A stretch of DNA of 64,000 nt from Polytrichum commune (lineage: Eukaryota > Streptophyta > Polytrichopsida > Polytrichales > Polytrichaceae), in assembly GCA_950295325.1 (NCBI GenBank), contig OX485806.1, forward strand, positions 10,540,001 to 10,604,000, written 5' to 3'. The notes under the pieces are model-generated. The model made no database searches. It was not told where the DNA came from and saw nothing but the letters and a program-made list of their open reading frames with translations. Position numbers and translations under genes: made by a program. Positions 11,553 to 24,067 of the stretch are shown piece by piece. Each line of letters starts with the position of its first letter. Position 1 is the first letter of the stretch.

Positions 11553-14501
11553 GTATGCATTAAAACCATTTTTCTCAAATTATGTGGTATCAAGCTTCAC
11601 AAAATAAGAGGTGTCTACCAATGTTGGTCTTGTATTTAGGTGAATGCATGTTATCAATAATAAACATCAATAATGGTATCAAAGAACCTACCCGTGGGTA
11701 TCAAAATTGTAATACCGATTAAGTATTCATATTTGGTGGGTATGTTAAGAGGTGAAAATCTTTGTTTACATGAGTTATTATTTGGATCAATACTATTCGA
11801 AACCATATTGGTACTAGGGAAATTTTGCCTATTTATGAAGGTTGTTGCACAGTATATAAACCCAAATGGTATTGAAAACAAAAATACGGCCGGGGATTCG
11901 TGGCACTCAAGTAAAATCATCCGGTAACGAAAATCGGATGAGTCCATCAAGAAGCTCGGATGGAGCTTACTTTAGTGAAACGCCTCCGAGTTGGCATGTA
12001 AGACCTATTTTCTCCCTCATAGCTATTGTGAACTACTAGCTATTTTGTAAATATCAATTAGTTGGCAAGAAGCAACGATGTGGCATTGGATGCTCTAAGC
12101 CTATTTTCTAACCTCCCATAAGTTGTTTCCAAAGCCATGATGTGGCTTTGAATTCCACATGGTTATTTTGATAAATATCGCAAGATATCAACGTGTGCAA
12201 TATATAATAATGATGTGTTGTCATAGACATTTTTTTGTTCATAATTCATTTATTTTGCATGGGTGTGATTGCTCAAACATTTTTTATATGTCAAAATAAT
12301 ATATATCAACTTATGGTAAATTGGTGAACTCAAAAATAAATTCAATAAAAATAAAAATTTATAAAATTTATTTGAAAATAATTAATATACACCATGTGAT
12401 TTTAAAGATAATTAAATATTTGATGAGAATGAAATATTACAATATTTCAGATAGGCTATAGTCAGAAACTTATGATTTTCTGAGTATACCCCATCCATAA
12501 CATTGTCCCACAAGTCTAATTCCAAATAACATACCATTTATTTATAGCTCACATTATATTACCTAAAAAATAAGATTGATTTTTATATTTATTTTTTGTT
12601 GTATGTTTTATATTCTACATTCATTGTTTCATTTCAAGTTAATTACGTGCTTCATTGATGGTTTCACTTCCGGAATGAAATCCCAATCAATTGCTTATTT
12701 ACTAATTGGAAGTGCACAAATATATATTGGATTTTAGACCTTGAACTAAAGTGCAATCAATATGGGATTTGTAGTCAAGCGGCCTTCAAGAATGCAAGGG
12801 CAATGTTTTTTTTCGAAGTTGGGCGGGATGGACAACAATTTTTGATTGGGTTCAGAAGTTTCTTTAGAGGGTTGCCCTAGCCCAGATTTGACACCCCCGA
12901 AAGTTCGTGAGGGGGTATTTAATGTCCGCCCATATTAATTTCTTAAAATTAACCGGACTTGTAATCATAGGTTGGCAACGCATGATGCACCCATTTGTTT
13001 CTATATGAGGCATTTTTATTTTATCTAACCCCCTTTGTATTATTGCCTTAAGTATTAGATTAGACTAGGATCATTTAGAACTACTAAAACTTGGTATTTT
13101 TGAAACCCTTGAGACAAGGAGCCGACAACGTGAGGTAGTGTCTAAAGTGGTTCATCTCATCTGCAAAGATGAATGAACTCTCACCAATGAAAATACATGA
13201 GTGCCACGAATCCCCGACCCAAAAATACCGTCAAATATCCATACCATACTGGTATCAAAATATGGCAAGGGTGAGAGAGGCCATACATGAACACTCGATT
13301 GCAAAGTATAGTAGGTACTAGGTGGTCTTAAGTCTTCCTTCCAACTAGACCACCAAGTGGACATAACATGTATCATACTGAGGCCACTACACTCCTAGGG
13401 AATTAGGGAATTAGCCTTTTTAACAACATCTTGATGATTTCTAATCCCATAAACATTTTGACTTCCTAGACTTTACGTTCAATTTCATTATATTAAAAGT
13501 ACCTAACCTCACTATCCCAATATCCAACATTAAGAACCTAATAAAATTTATGCACCAAAACACCATAAAATACCTCACATACTTAATACTAAACAAGAGA
13601 AAACTAGACTAGAGACAAGCACTCATGGCTCCTCCATCATAACAACCATCATAGCAACCCCCGCATTAATTTTGTGGCATATCTACACCACATCTATAGA
13701 GCCCACCTTCTAAAAAGAAGGAGTTACACCTTCCCTGCATCACAATGGGTGGTGATCAAATGTATGGAGAACGCACTCTCATTCTCGTCGGTGCATGAAC
13801 ACCATCATTTCTTTTTCTTTTCCTTTCTTATAAAAGAATGTGAAATCCTTATTATAGATACTCGGATCAGTGTCCAAAGAGGTTTTTGAGCATAATTGGT
13901 TGATATCCTAATGTTTCAAGTCCAACTGGTTACATCCTTTATGAATTTGAAGTATATTCTATAGATTCCTCTAAACTGATGAGTAATTTTCCTGAAGTTT
14001 TGAACTTGAACTTCTTATTTCTCAAACTCAACCAGTTCATCTGTAACTAGTGATTGGTTCTCCCCGTTCATTGACCCAAAATAGAATAGGAAAATGGCAA
14101 TTCCAGTCCAACACTGCTATGTACTTTCTAAGGTCACATAGTCAAACCATTCACTTGCAATAAACTTGTAGATGCAAAGGTCTGTGGTCTCTCCATTTTC
14201 AATCCTGTTGTGAAACAGGCTGGCATTTTCCCCGGGGTGTGGATCGCCCATAATTCCAATAACTCATGGATGATGCACATACTATCTTGCAGATGCATTC
14301 AACATAATTCAGCATCAAAAATTCATCTGAAATCTCTAGAAAAAAATAGATTAGGCTGGTGCTTTTGTACAAGAATGCTGAACAATATCCTTGCATTAAT
14401 AACATGACAGATACTAACATTAAGATAAATTTCTTTCTTCCCATGCTATGATTAGTGTCTGTCATGCTATTGAAGCAAGGGAGGAAAACTAAAGTATACC
14501 T
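11553..14501. other. intergenic, AT-rich, no gene seen
   Basis: No supported gene. A pair of inverted repeats sharing GGGGATTCGTGGCACTCA lies at about 11871-11912 and 13190-13235, so the 1.3 kb between may be a degenerate element. 12230-12620 is strongly AT-rich. 14000-14500 is single-copy looking and may hold the METTL23-like gene's 3' untranslated region. Confidence 0.45.
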
Positions 14502-17500
14502 TCAAGTTTTGGTTCTCATCTCAACAAGTTCAATTGGAACAGACAAAGTGGAGAGTTTTGATGGAGGGAGAATATCTGAAGCATTGAGAAGTTGTGTACA
14601 CAGTAGTCCCCACTTTGCCATAAGATACTCAAGCGACCGATGCCCACTGCAAATCAAGCAAACCAAGTTGTCAATCCTGTAATTACGTAACATTGTCAAC
14701 CAACCTACACATTAGAGTTGACCTTTAACTCAATGGGATTTTTCGTCGGGTGTTGGTCCTGTACGATTTTCCATTGGTTGTTTTACTTACAAAATCGATA
14801 AAATGTTTTTCCACTTGTGGTGCATGCTTGGAGGTAGTGATTGGATTTGATTAAAGAACAACCTACTTCGGTTCATTAAGGCCAAACTCATTTTAGCATG
14901 CCAAAATGAGTTAGACCTCCAATGAACCAATGTAGAATGTTCTTCAACCAAACCTCCACATTACCTTCTCCAAGCACACACCAAAAACTTACTGAACATG
15001 GAAGGTGTTGTATGCAACAACCAACTCCCGACCAAAAGTCATATTGAGTTACGAAAACTCAGTTGTCAGGCCTCTTACAACCTCAACTTCAAAGTCAATA
15101 TGTGGGTATCCCAATACCCCAGATTTACTAGAACATCAAAAGTGGATATGCTTTGTGGGAACACAAAAGACTAAGGAATCAACTCACAACTTAAATTGCA
15201 AAACTTGGCCATAACAATCCACTTTTCAAAATTCATGAAATATGATGAGTTCCAAGGTTGGATTTCAGACCTTCGTGGCTGATATGTAGTGATGAAAACA
15301 GAATCAGGCATTCCTTGTAATAAGAATTTTACAGTGGCAAATAGGTCGTCAAAATCTGCAACCAGTGATGTACTAATAGCTGAGTAGGAAATAAGTATCA
15401 TTGGTAAGATCTCGTGTTTTTCTGCAATTAATTTTTGTGCAGAGAAGACCTCTTGAGGGCTTACACCTAACGTATGTGGGTGTTAGTCGGTTGGTTTTCC
15501 TTTTTCTCTATCTTCTATTGATAAGAGTTAAGTCTTCAAATTTGTGTTGCATTAGCAAATCTATGATAAAACATCAACAAAAACCAAATTGAAAATCAGA
15601 CCTCCCCTAATTTAGTTATGGTTATCGAAGTGCACGTCTGTTGATTTCTTAGCCCTCCCAATTGTGTTCACTTTTGAGTGCGGAGTAGTTAATAAAATTT
15701 GAAGATGTAGTCCAATCTCTTTTAAATGTGTGTCTTTATGGTCTAGTTCTTTGATCCTCACCTACCCACATACGAATCAAATAAAGGTGTTAGATTAAGA
15801 AAAGTAACATAATAACACCCATATACCCATGGAAATTTAATTATGAGTGCTATTTTCCTTCTCAAGAGTAGAAGGCAACTCCATCTTTCAAATGCTACAA
15901 TTTGAGGTTGTAAGCCAGTAGAAGATAGTTTTTGATACCTTTATTAGCATATAGAACATCTGCACCCAGCACAATCTGAGCCGGATGCCGAAAAGTGAAC
16001 GAAGTTGCATTCCACTGGCCCCAAGATAATCCTTGAATCTGGAGTAAAACATCATTCGCTTTAAGTCATTGAAAGGCAAAGTGTACTCAAAGACCTCATA
16101 AATGGATCGCCCATGTAGATGCAATAGAGCTATCCTTTAATTCAACTGGAGTTTTGGTTAGAAATTGGTTGTTTTGCATACAACCTTTCCATGTTCGGTA
16201 AGTTTTTGGTGGATGGTTGGAGCCGGTGTGGAGGATATTCTATAGCGGTTCATTTAGGATCAAACTCATTTTTAGAATTGTTTAGAATGTCCTTCATTCA
16301 AACCTCCACCCTGACTCCAACCATGCACCGGAAACTTACTGAACATGGCAAGTGTTATATGCAAAATCAACCAACTCCTAACCAAAAGTCCAGTTGAATT
16401 AAAGAGTAACTCTAATAAGTTCAAATGCAAGGATAGAGAAGAGCCAGAGAAATTCAAAATCTTCATGAATAGGCATACCTCACAACTAATTCCATTCAAG
16501 GTGCATGTCCGGTGCATGTTCTCAAGAACCTGCAGGACCAAAGGTGAACCACAAGTTGACTTAGGTAAGTGAACCTACACTAGACACTTTCAGCTCTGCA
16601 CCCACTTCTCCTAGGATGCTAAACGTTTGATTAGTACAAGATGATTAGCAAATTCAAATCGAGGCAGTACCCATTTTCCTCACAATCTTTGAAGCTCATA
16701 TGAATACCATATTCATTATCGAGGCAAAGATTCACTTTCTTCTAGAATGATCATATAGGTCAACCCCCAAATTATGATGACTACTGAACCTAGAACAGTT
16801 GACAAAATTTTGAGCACACAGTCCAATCTCTTTTGAACACATAATGTCTTTCTGGTGTCCATTTTTGATCCACACCTAACCACACAACGCTCAAATACAA
16901 GTGTCCGATTAAGACAAGTAACCAAATTATGCCCCAATCACCTTTTCAAGCACAGAGCAAAGAGGCAAATTCTTCCATAGTACTACCCTACAACTCTTTT
17001 CCTCACAGGACAATCATCTTGAATACAATCACTTGCTGAAAAATTATGTCTAGAGAACAAATTATGTAAAGAACGCCGTTGCCATGACAGAGAGAGAGAG
17101 AGAATTGTCACAAATTTGCATTGTCAGGTCCTCACAATCAGATACTGCTCATTGCACACATCTATAATACTCCGAAAAATTGGTGTTTGAGATTAAGTTT
17201 GCGAGCAAGTGTAACCTGAGGTTGGTCTTCTCGATCTGTTAACACAACGGCGGCTCCAATTTTCGCTGCCACAACACCTGGCAGTGCAGTGCCTGCACCA
17301 ATCTGCTCAACAATCATCAACTTCAAAATATGGTTACATTACAGACTATCAATTCTTGCCCCCTTTCCCCCAGTTTATTAACAAGCAGTAGGTTATTTCC
17401 TTGAATATTGCGAAGTCATACAATAACAAGAGCAGCACTTGGAAGAGATTTTAACACACACAGAAAGAGTTGTGGCACCTCTAAAACCCTAGCTCCAGCA

Positions 17501-17828
17501 AATCGCTGACGGTTTTGCCAAATGTAGTCTGCCAACACAATGCTACATGGCCACACATATAACCCATACTCCTCTTGCATCACCTGCACCAACCAACCGT
17601 CGGCATGATTAAATTAAAACATTGTCACAGAAAAATCGCTTTGCAATTACATATGCAGTAGCAATAGTTGACGTTACAAAAGCTTACCTCGGAGATGGAG
17701 ACGGTCAGGCTTTGAGGATTCTCATTAAAATCTTGAAAATGGTGGTGAGAGACTGTCATCATGTGTGCTTCATCCTCTTGCCTCCCACTCCTCTTCTTCC
17801 TCTTCTTCCTCTTCGTCATTTCCGCCAT
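14502..17828 (-). CDS. METTL23: METTL23-like protein methyltransferase
   Basis: Seven exons: 17688-17828, 17479-17583, 17216-17302, 16479-16529, 15939-16038, 15271-15355, 14502-14646. All junctions are GT-AG and phases agree; the product is 237 residues, near the family's usual size. Order: basic N-terminus (KRKKRKKR, residues 6-13; possible nuclear signal), YGLYVWPCSIVLADYIW (about 53-69), the SAM-binding loop LEIGAGTALPG running on to VVLTD (about 81-106), SWGQWN, GADVLY (153-158), then ITTYQ and the C-terminal GHRSLEYLMAKWG block. In animals METTL23 is a nuclear protein-arginine methyltransferase related to the METTL lysine enzymes; the plant homologue's substrate is not shown here. Start chosen as the first Met of the exon; the Met-Met at residues 23-24 is an alternative. 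Introns carry two M1 MITEs and one D1 repeat. Confidence 0.9.
14714..15060. mobile_element. MITE family M1, copy 2 (METTL23 last intron)
   Basis: Left end GAGTTGACCTTTAACTCAAT, right end GTCATATTGAGTTACG; same internal words as copy 1 (CACCAAAAACTTACTGAACA, GTGCATGCTTGGAGGTAGTG). Lies wholly in intron 14647-15270. Confidence 0.7.
16125..16413. mobile_element. MITE family M1, copy 3 (METTL23 intron)
   Basis: The most palindromic copy: both ends carry CTTTAATTCAACTGGA next to GAGCTA/GAGTTA, and the arms repeat CATGTTCGGTAAG / CTTACTGAACATG. 289 bp, ending 66 bases from the 51-base exon 16479-16529. Confidence 0.75.
16560..16935 (-). repeat. dispersed repeat family D1, copy in METTL23 intron
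   Basis: Reverse orientation relative to 540-880. Shared words with 53035-53395: CTCTGCACCCACTTCTC, TCATATAGGTC, GTCCAATCTCT, ATCCACACCTAAC. It ends around TGTCCGATTAAGACAAGTAA. Confidence 0.65.
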
Positions 17829-17863
17829 ATCCTACTAGTTCATTCGAATCGTCGGTAACCCTA

Positions 17864-18095
17864 ACAAGTATCAGGTATAAAACATGGTCTGCGAAGGCTT
17901 GGAAAGTTGAAATGGAGATTTGTTGGCATGAAACTGCAACTCATAAACCCTAACCCTCCACCATGAACAAACAGTGGTGGATTCTATGCCCCTAACAAGA
18001 ATCAAGCATAAAACATGGTCTGTGAAGGATTGCACGAATAAAATGGAGATTTGTTGGAATGAAACTGAACTCATAAACCCTAAACCCTGTTACAT
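17864..18095 (+). repeat. 127-bp tandem duplication with telo-boxes upstream of METTL23-like gene
   Basis: Two adjacent copies start CCTAACAAG at about 17864 and 17991 and share TAAAACATGGTCTG, AAATGGAGATTTGTTGG and an ending ACTCATAAACCCTAA. Each unit ends in telo-box sequence (17945-17956 and 18074-18088). It starts 36 bases upstream of the start codon at 17828 (gene on minus), so the duplication probably doubles promoter or 5' leader elements. Confidence 0.7.
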
Positions 18096-18179
18096 ACACA
18101 AAAAGTGGCTGATCCTATTACACCAATATATTGGTTTTGGGCCTAGATTCTGCTATGAAGAAAGAAGATTGTAACACAT

Positions 18180-20160
18180 GTGTGTTGAGGCTAAAAGTGA
18201 GCAGTCTAATCGTCCTAAATGTACTATTGCAAACTGTAGATGTACACAAAGCGTGGTTTTGTTAATACAGGACATTTAATTTTCACTAACAACTTACCCA
18301 ATTGTTTTCAGTTTCTACAGAAACTGATTCAGGGTAATCGGCTTTGATTCCATAGCTGCCATATTCTGGAGCTGAACCCCACAAAAAAATTATTCCCTCT
18401 TGACAAAATTGAACTTGATGGTATTCATGGTCATTCAACAAAGGAATCACCCAACTTGATGGGGCTGTGAATTATTGCACTCAAAACAAGCCTTTTAGAA
18501 GAAGAGATCAGAACAGAGGGACAAACTTTGATCTGCTGCAATTTCTTAGTCTGCATTTTCGAGTTTTCAGCTTACCATGAACAGGTAAGTGATTAGGTAG
18601 CTCTAATGTATTACTAATCGATTTATCGAATGAGATGATGCTTTCAGAAATTCTATCTATGAAAGAAAGATTGAATTTATCTTTCTTTAATAACAAGTTT
18701 CCTAAAAGTTGGCACCTATTTGACATGAGTACTTAAAAAGAATACCAGCTATTACTATCCATAACTACTCATAATTAAGATAGAGCAATTAAAATAGGGG
18801 AATTGTTAAATCGACCACATAGTTTGTTAAAGTGGCCACAAAGATGTTTCACAAGGTCACATGATCTGTCAAAATTTTATTTTTCATTGTACACAAGAAG
18901 AGGAGCAAGGTATCAGCTCTGTGTGAGAATTAATACACTTGGCCAACTTAGATGACAAGTCAGAGCCTAATTGACACCTTGCATATTGACTGTGGTCGTT
19001 TTAACCAGTGTGGTCGATTTAGCAATCCCCTTAAAAAAGGCAGCAAAGCAGCTGACTCCAAAATCTTCACCACAAGAGTGAGCTTTATTTTACATTGTTC
19101 CTCATCAAGCTTCTTCTCATACAGGTAGTACGCAATTACACTTTCGAAATGGCATACGCTTTGGGTTGGAGTTATGCATTTCCAACCTCATTTTAATTTA
19201 TCCGAGGGCACCTGAATTGTTGCCGGATGCACAGCTTGCAATTGGTAGTGGATGAGCTCCATGGTGAATTGCTAACTGACTTGAACCTGCATTGGTGTTT
19301 GAAGGTTGGAGGCTGATAAGATTACTTGAAGGCCACAGGGGAAGATTATGAGCAACTGGGTGATGGACATCCATGCCAGGGAGGCAAGTAATTGAGATCA
19401 TCAGAGTTGATTTGAGGTTGAATTGTGGCCTTGTAAGATCAACTAGAGGACATGAGTGTACTTCAGGATGAATACTGTTCCCAAACTTCTGCCCTAGCTC
19501 ATTGATGTGTTTCCTCTTGGTATTTTTTTCCTTTCTAGGAAATGCGTGGTAACTGATGTGTGTGGTTCTTTGATATGTTAATTATATCTGGTCAGTTAGT
19601 TCACTTCCATTATGTGGCTTCTATTGAACCATGATGCTTGGCATTTCTTGTTTTGGGATCCTGTGAAATGGCATTTGTCTTTCCAGCTATCAATTTCATT
19701 AGTTGGACTCTGGGTAGATTCTTGGCCCGTTATACCAGTGATCAAAATGCCTGAGTGATGGACTGTCGATGGGTGGAAGAGTATCTTCTTCGATGCCCAC
19801 AATGTGAGGTTATTGAATGTGTGAGATTGGAATCCCTTTGTGTCTGTTCTGGCCACCACAGGCTATGGTGTCTCTGTGTACAGGTAAGGAGCATACTTTG
19901 TAGAGTTTGTTCATCGGGCACTTATTTAAGCCATGCCTCTCCTTGTTATCGAACATAAAATGGTGTGTGTGTATGTGTGTGTATATTTCTTAGTCCTTGC
20001 TGTTTAATTTGCCGTAAGTTTTTGCAAATCACATTAAAATTGCAGTGTTGTCTTCATTTGTGTATTGTGTAATGCACTTTGACAATAATAACATACCTTG
20101 CTATAATGATCATTCAAGTGAGTAAATTGTAATAGGCTGTGAAGGAAATCATAAGAATCT
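18180..20160. other. mostly non-coding between METTL23-like gene and oxygenase relic
   Basis: Apart from the MITE at 18797-19030 no feature is recognised. A minus open frame at 19198-19401 (67 residues, rich in Pro, Ser and His, starting MISITCLPG) has a coding look and could be an isolated exon; I know no relative. A (TG)n-like patch is at about 19960-19985. Confidence 0.35.
18797..19030. mobile_element. Tourist/PIF-Harbinger-like MITE
   Basis: 234 bp with inverted ends GGGGAATTGTTAAATCGACC on the left and the near-complement GTGGTCGATTTAGCAATCCCC on the right, flanked by ATA and TTA. Inner arms also pair (TGGCCAC / GTGGTC type). End motif and 3-bp W-rich flanks suggest PIF/Harbinger. Confidence 0.65.
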
Positions 20161-20197
20161 TGTAGCTAGAGATTTACGACCATGACATAACCCACAG

Positions 20198-22217
20198 GTT
20201 GTAATTGATGCAAATGGACAATACCATAACTGGCTAGAGTCGGATGATGTTTCCGGTTTGTTGGATTTTTGCAATGCCCTGGTTTGTTTCCTGAACAATC
20301 ATTTCGATTGGAAGAGAAGATCTGTTTGATCTTTCCTAAATTGGGCTTTGACTTGTGCTGGCTGTTGGCTTGTGCAGATAGAGGAGAAAAATACAAGCCG
20401 ACAACAAGGACAATTATTTTTTAACCGATTTCTTGATGCTCTTTCGAAGGATGATGCTGATGATGGCACATCTGCTACATGTGTTGTTGTTGATGCCTTT
20501 GAGTTGGGAAACCTAACTTCTATACATGCTGAAGGCGCTGGAGGTGTGTTACTTCCATTGCAAAAAGGGCAGTTTCGTCTGGATGGGGCACTACGTCTGG
20601 ATGGGGCATCGATGTAATTAGAAGCACATGTTTATAAGCTTCTACGAGAAGGACGGCCATTCCAAGGTTCACAGACATACTGAGAAAGAGAGGGGAATGT
20701 TTGCAACTCTGGGGCTGCAACTTCCAATAGAAATCGGATACGGAGGAGGCGTGCTGATGGTCAAGCACAAAAATGGGTCAAGGATCTTCCATTTGTGTAG
20801 GGTTGGCTCGACTGGCTTCAGCTACACCGTCTTCTATGGTGATTTCCACCACGAGGTACAAAGGATCACACCCGGGACTCGACTCTGTTTGGCTTTCAAC
20901 TTGATAATTTCAGTTGTTGGAGGTTTGGGTCCAGAGGCATTAAGAGTAATTACTACCGAAGTGCAAAAGGTTTAGAAAAGTCCTGGAGCCTTGGATGGAA
21001 GAGGCGCTACAAAAACAATCAGATCTCTATCCTGAGAAGTTGGTCTTTCCATTAGAACACAAGTATAAACAAGAGAATATGTGTTTTGATCGGCTAAAGG
21101 GGGGAGGGCTACATCGTCACCGAAGTTTTTCCGAAACTCCAAAGACAGTGATGGAGAGCAGTTGCTGGATCTTCATTTTTGTCTGGTGACTAAGCAATCA
21201 AGGAGGAGAATCTGAACCAGATTATGGACATTGTGATTACTTCAGCCCAGATGCAAGGTGGTGTGGTGCTCAAGAATTAGGTGAAGATTCCAGCGACTCG
21301 GATGCCGAATGAGATGACTCAGAGGATGACCATCCTAGCCCATCCACCATGGACAAAGTGCATTCAAAAGAGATAATTAAAGACAAACAATTGGATTGGA
21401 TTGGATCGGATTGGAATGGGGGATGATGTAGCGCCTGCCTTTGAAATGAGCACTAAGGAGCAAATCGCATGATCTGCTAAAAGAGGATGAAAGGGCAATA
21501 CACGTCTACAGGCACATGGCCCTAGCAAACTAGACTAACGAGTGTGTACCATCTGCAAGTCTGGATATGTACAATTGTTCTATTTCCAAGGAGAAAGAAA
21601 AGCGTATAGAAGACGTAGGAAAAGTCGTAAGAGATTGTTGTGTTGATGATTATCTGAACGTTGATACTGCAACAGTGAAAGATGAATTTGGTGAAGATAT
21701 ATCAACATATCATGCATGTCTGGTACTACGATAGCATAGAGGCTGCTATACGAGAGGTTGTTAGCTCATCATTGAGAGAAAGACTTTCAATAGATAATAG
21801 AAGTACGCTACTATGGACATGGACATGGAGGTGATCGTTTGTGAGGGAGAGTCGTCTTCTTATGATCCACCGGACAAAAAAGTGTATGAGGGCCACACAG
21901 GCAATGCTGGTCCTACATTGGAGTATCGGTATCATAGAGCTATGGTGGTTGTCTGGCCTACATTCCTTTCTCATTTTGTGGCTTGTAAAGTAGGTCTTTT
22001 GGAGAGCGTGTTGGAGAGCAATGACATGGGTTTTGATGATAGCTTACACAAAATTATCGATTGTTGTGAAGAGAATCATCGAGAGGTATGGACATATTCT
22101 CGTGAGGATTCGATCACCGTGCAACTGTCAAATCTTTGCCTGGACAGAGATGGATTTGGAGGCGTAGCTCATGTCCTCGAATTGTTGTCGAAAGTTTCTT
22201 ATTCTTGCGTGGAGTAA
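20198..22217 (+). pseudogene. 2OG-Fe(II) oxygenase (prolyl 4-hydroxylase-like, large form), broken
   Basis: Blocks in order: 20198-20320 (VVIDANGQYHNWLESDD, possible exon); 20378-20614, ending at a stop 20615-20617; LEAHVYKL, then a frameshift near 20645; 20646-20972 (FYEKDGHSKVHRHTEKERG, then MFATLGLQLP, FHHEVQRITPGTRLCLAFNL) ending in TAG; 20979-21140 (LVFPLEHKY, FDRLKGGGLHRH), a further frameshift near 21145, an acidic stretch with stops near 21310, and 21813-22217 (TGNAGPTLEYRYHRAMVV). This order matches large fungal and moss-type proteins with a P4H-like jelly-roll that bind Fe(II) and 2-oxoglutarate. The H-x-D iron motif reads H-R-H (His 20670-20672, His instead of Asp at 20676-20678); the distal His and the 2OG-binding Arg remain. 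At least two stops and two frameshifts mark it as a relic. Confidence 0.75.
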
Positions 22218-24067
22218 ACCCAGAAAATTTATATTTATACATTACAACAAAATCCACTCTAATAAATGAATGTGTGGAGAGTACAGGAGGCACATCCAAG
22301 TAGCCTGAAAGTCAAGGATTCGTGCCAAATTTTGTTTTCCGAAGGCTGCTATATGAGGACATTTAGCCCAGTGCATGCAAAAAGACATGTTTAATTCTTC
22401 GTTTTATCACATCAAAAGTAGGCCTTCTAAGAGGATCTGCATACCAACATTTGATTATCAGTGTCTTTGGTTGAGAATAAATCCACCTCATTTCAGTAAA
22501 CGTTTTCAGTTTTGGAACTCAAACTCAACCACGCTGGTTAAGTGCTGAGTTTTGTCACAGTTTGGAGAGTTTTTTCTGTAGGATTTCTGTCCTTAAATCT
22601 GCATTCTTTGCACATCCCCTTCAACTCTGACTTAGATAAATGAGCCAATTCATCTCAAGTGACTTGGACCATACTAATTCAGGGTCTTTAAAGCTGATTT
22701 CGGTGTCAAATCAACTAGAACTAATAACCTCCAGGCTGCATTGTAGTTCATGGATTTTATGTTGGATGGATGAGAGGGACGCTCGTATGCGATAATTCCC
22801 TCTCTCCATTATTGAAGGGACTGATGGGACAATGAAAACCCTTTGACCTGTTGAAGTGGTTACCATCCTCCATAATTGGATGCTTGCATTCTATGGCAGA
22901 ATACCTAGAAAGCGGAGAACAACAAATTAGACTTCCTTCGACTCCCACAACTAGGTGCATTTGCAATGGGGTGGGAGGAGGATTTCCTCCCTAATTTCCC
23001 ACATTCATTCTGATTCCAATGCGCTCAATGTCATTGGTAGAGGGTTCCAATGCCTTCCAACATTTCAACTCTTGACGTCCATGACATGTGTTCCTAATTT
23101 CTTCAACAAAATATAATATCGCCCCAATCACGAGCCCTGCAAGTGCATTCATCACGAGGCGATCGTCAAGCGCCAGAAAGAGTCCTCGATTTTCAACCCT
23201 GAGATGCATATTGAGAAGTCATGTTTCACCTCTTGAGTAAAATTTGTTGCAATCGGTATGATCGTCGAAACCAAGCAACAACTAAGTTAAGATGCGCTGC
23301 AAATAATTGTACAGATTGATTGATATTATGCATGGTTGGTGATATTATACCATACAAGCAAAGGGGCATGCAAATTACGAGCATTGTCAACACCTGTATG
23401 TACTAAGCTTAGGTGATGGAAATAGTTCAAGCAGCCTTGCGTTTGAGTCCTTTAAGGATATCAGGGCAGGCATGTAAGCTTAAGTTGAATCAGTTGGAAG
23501 CCTTTACAGCTCTCGGAAAAGTTTTTTGTTTTAGCGGATTGGACCATAAAATGAACACCTAAATCCTTCAATTAGTATGGTGAGATTAAGGTGGGATGAG
23601 CAAGCCATAAACCTATAGGGGATAGGTTTTTACCAGGACCCTTAATATGGTTGTCATGAATCCTAAAAGGATGACCAACTATCAATGCAAAAAAAATCTC
23701 CTAGCAACATGTCATAAGTGTTGTATGCTTGTCGTACCTCCAAATATATGTCATGAATCTTGAGAGAGAGAGAGAGCGCTTTGAGGGTGGAGGGAGTTGA
23801 GGGGGTTGTTGGTCTCTCTCTCTCTCTCTCTTATAAAAATAGATGTGTAATAATAAAAAAATGGGTTATGTGGATGGGAGGAGCATGCAACCTTGCCCAA
23901 AATAACCTCAAATACCAACTATTTAGAGAATCACTTTCCAATGACCATAGGAGGTGCTCTAAAGATAACTCTAACAATTTGAACATGGAGATCTAAGAAA
24001 TGTATTGGCTGGGACACATCAGCGAGATCTGGCGTCCCCTGATCCGTGCCCGTGTCCGTGTGGGAGA
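22218..24067. other. intergenic, no supported gene
   Basis: A minus open frame 22991-23209 (72 residues; MNALAGLVIGAILYFVEEI resembles a membrane segment) looks coding-like but is unrecognised. About 22620-22810 is repeated, diverged, at 55300-55440 (GGATGGATGA, GATAATTC, CTCTCTCC). GA/CT simple repeats lie at 23761-23776 and 23814-23831. Confidence 0.4.

Noticed and set aside
24005-24067. Upstream extension of the Mpo1-like frame with a TTG start
   Set aside because: No ATG lies in frame before 24068, and the Met at 24068 fits the usual family length before FAFYGAY.
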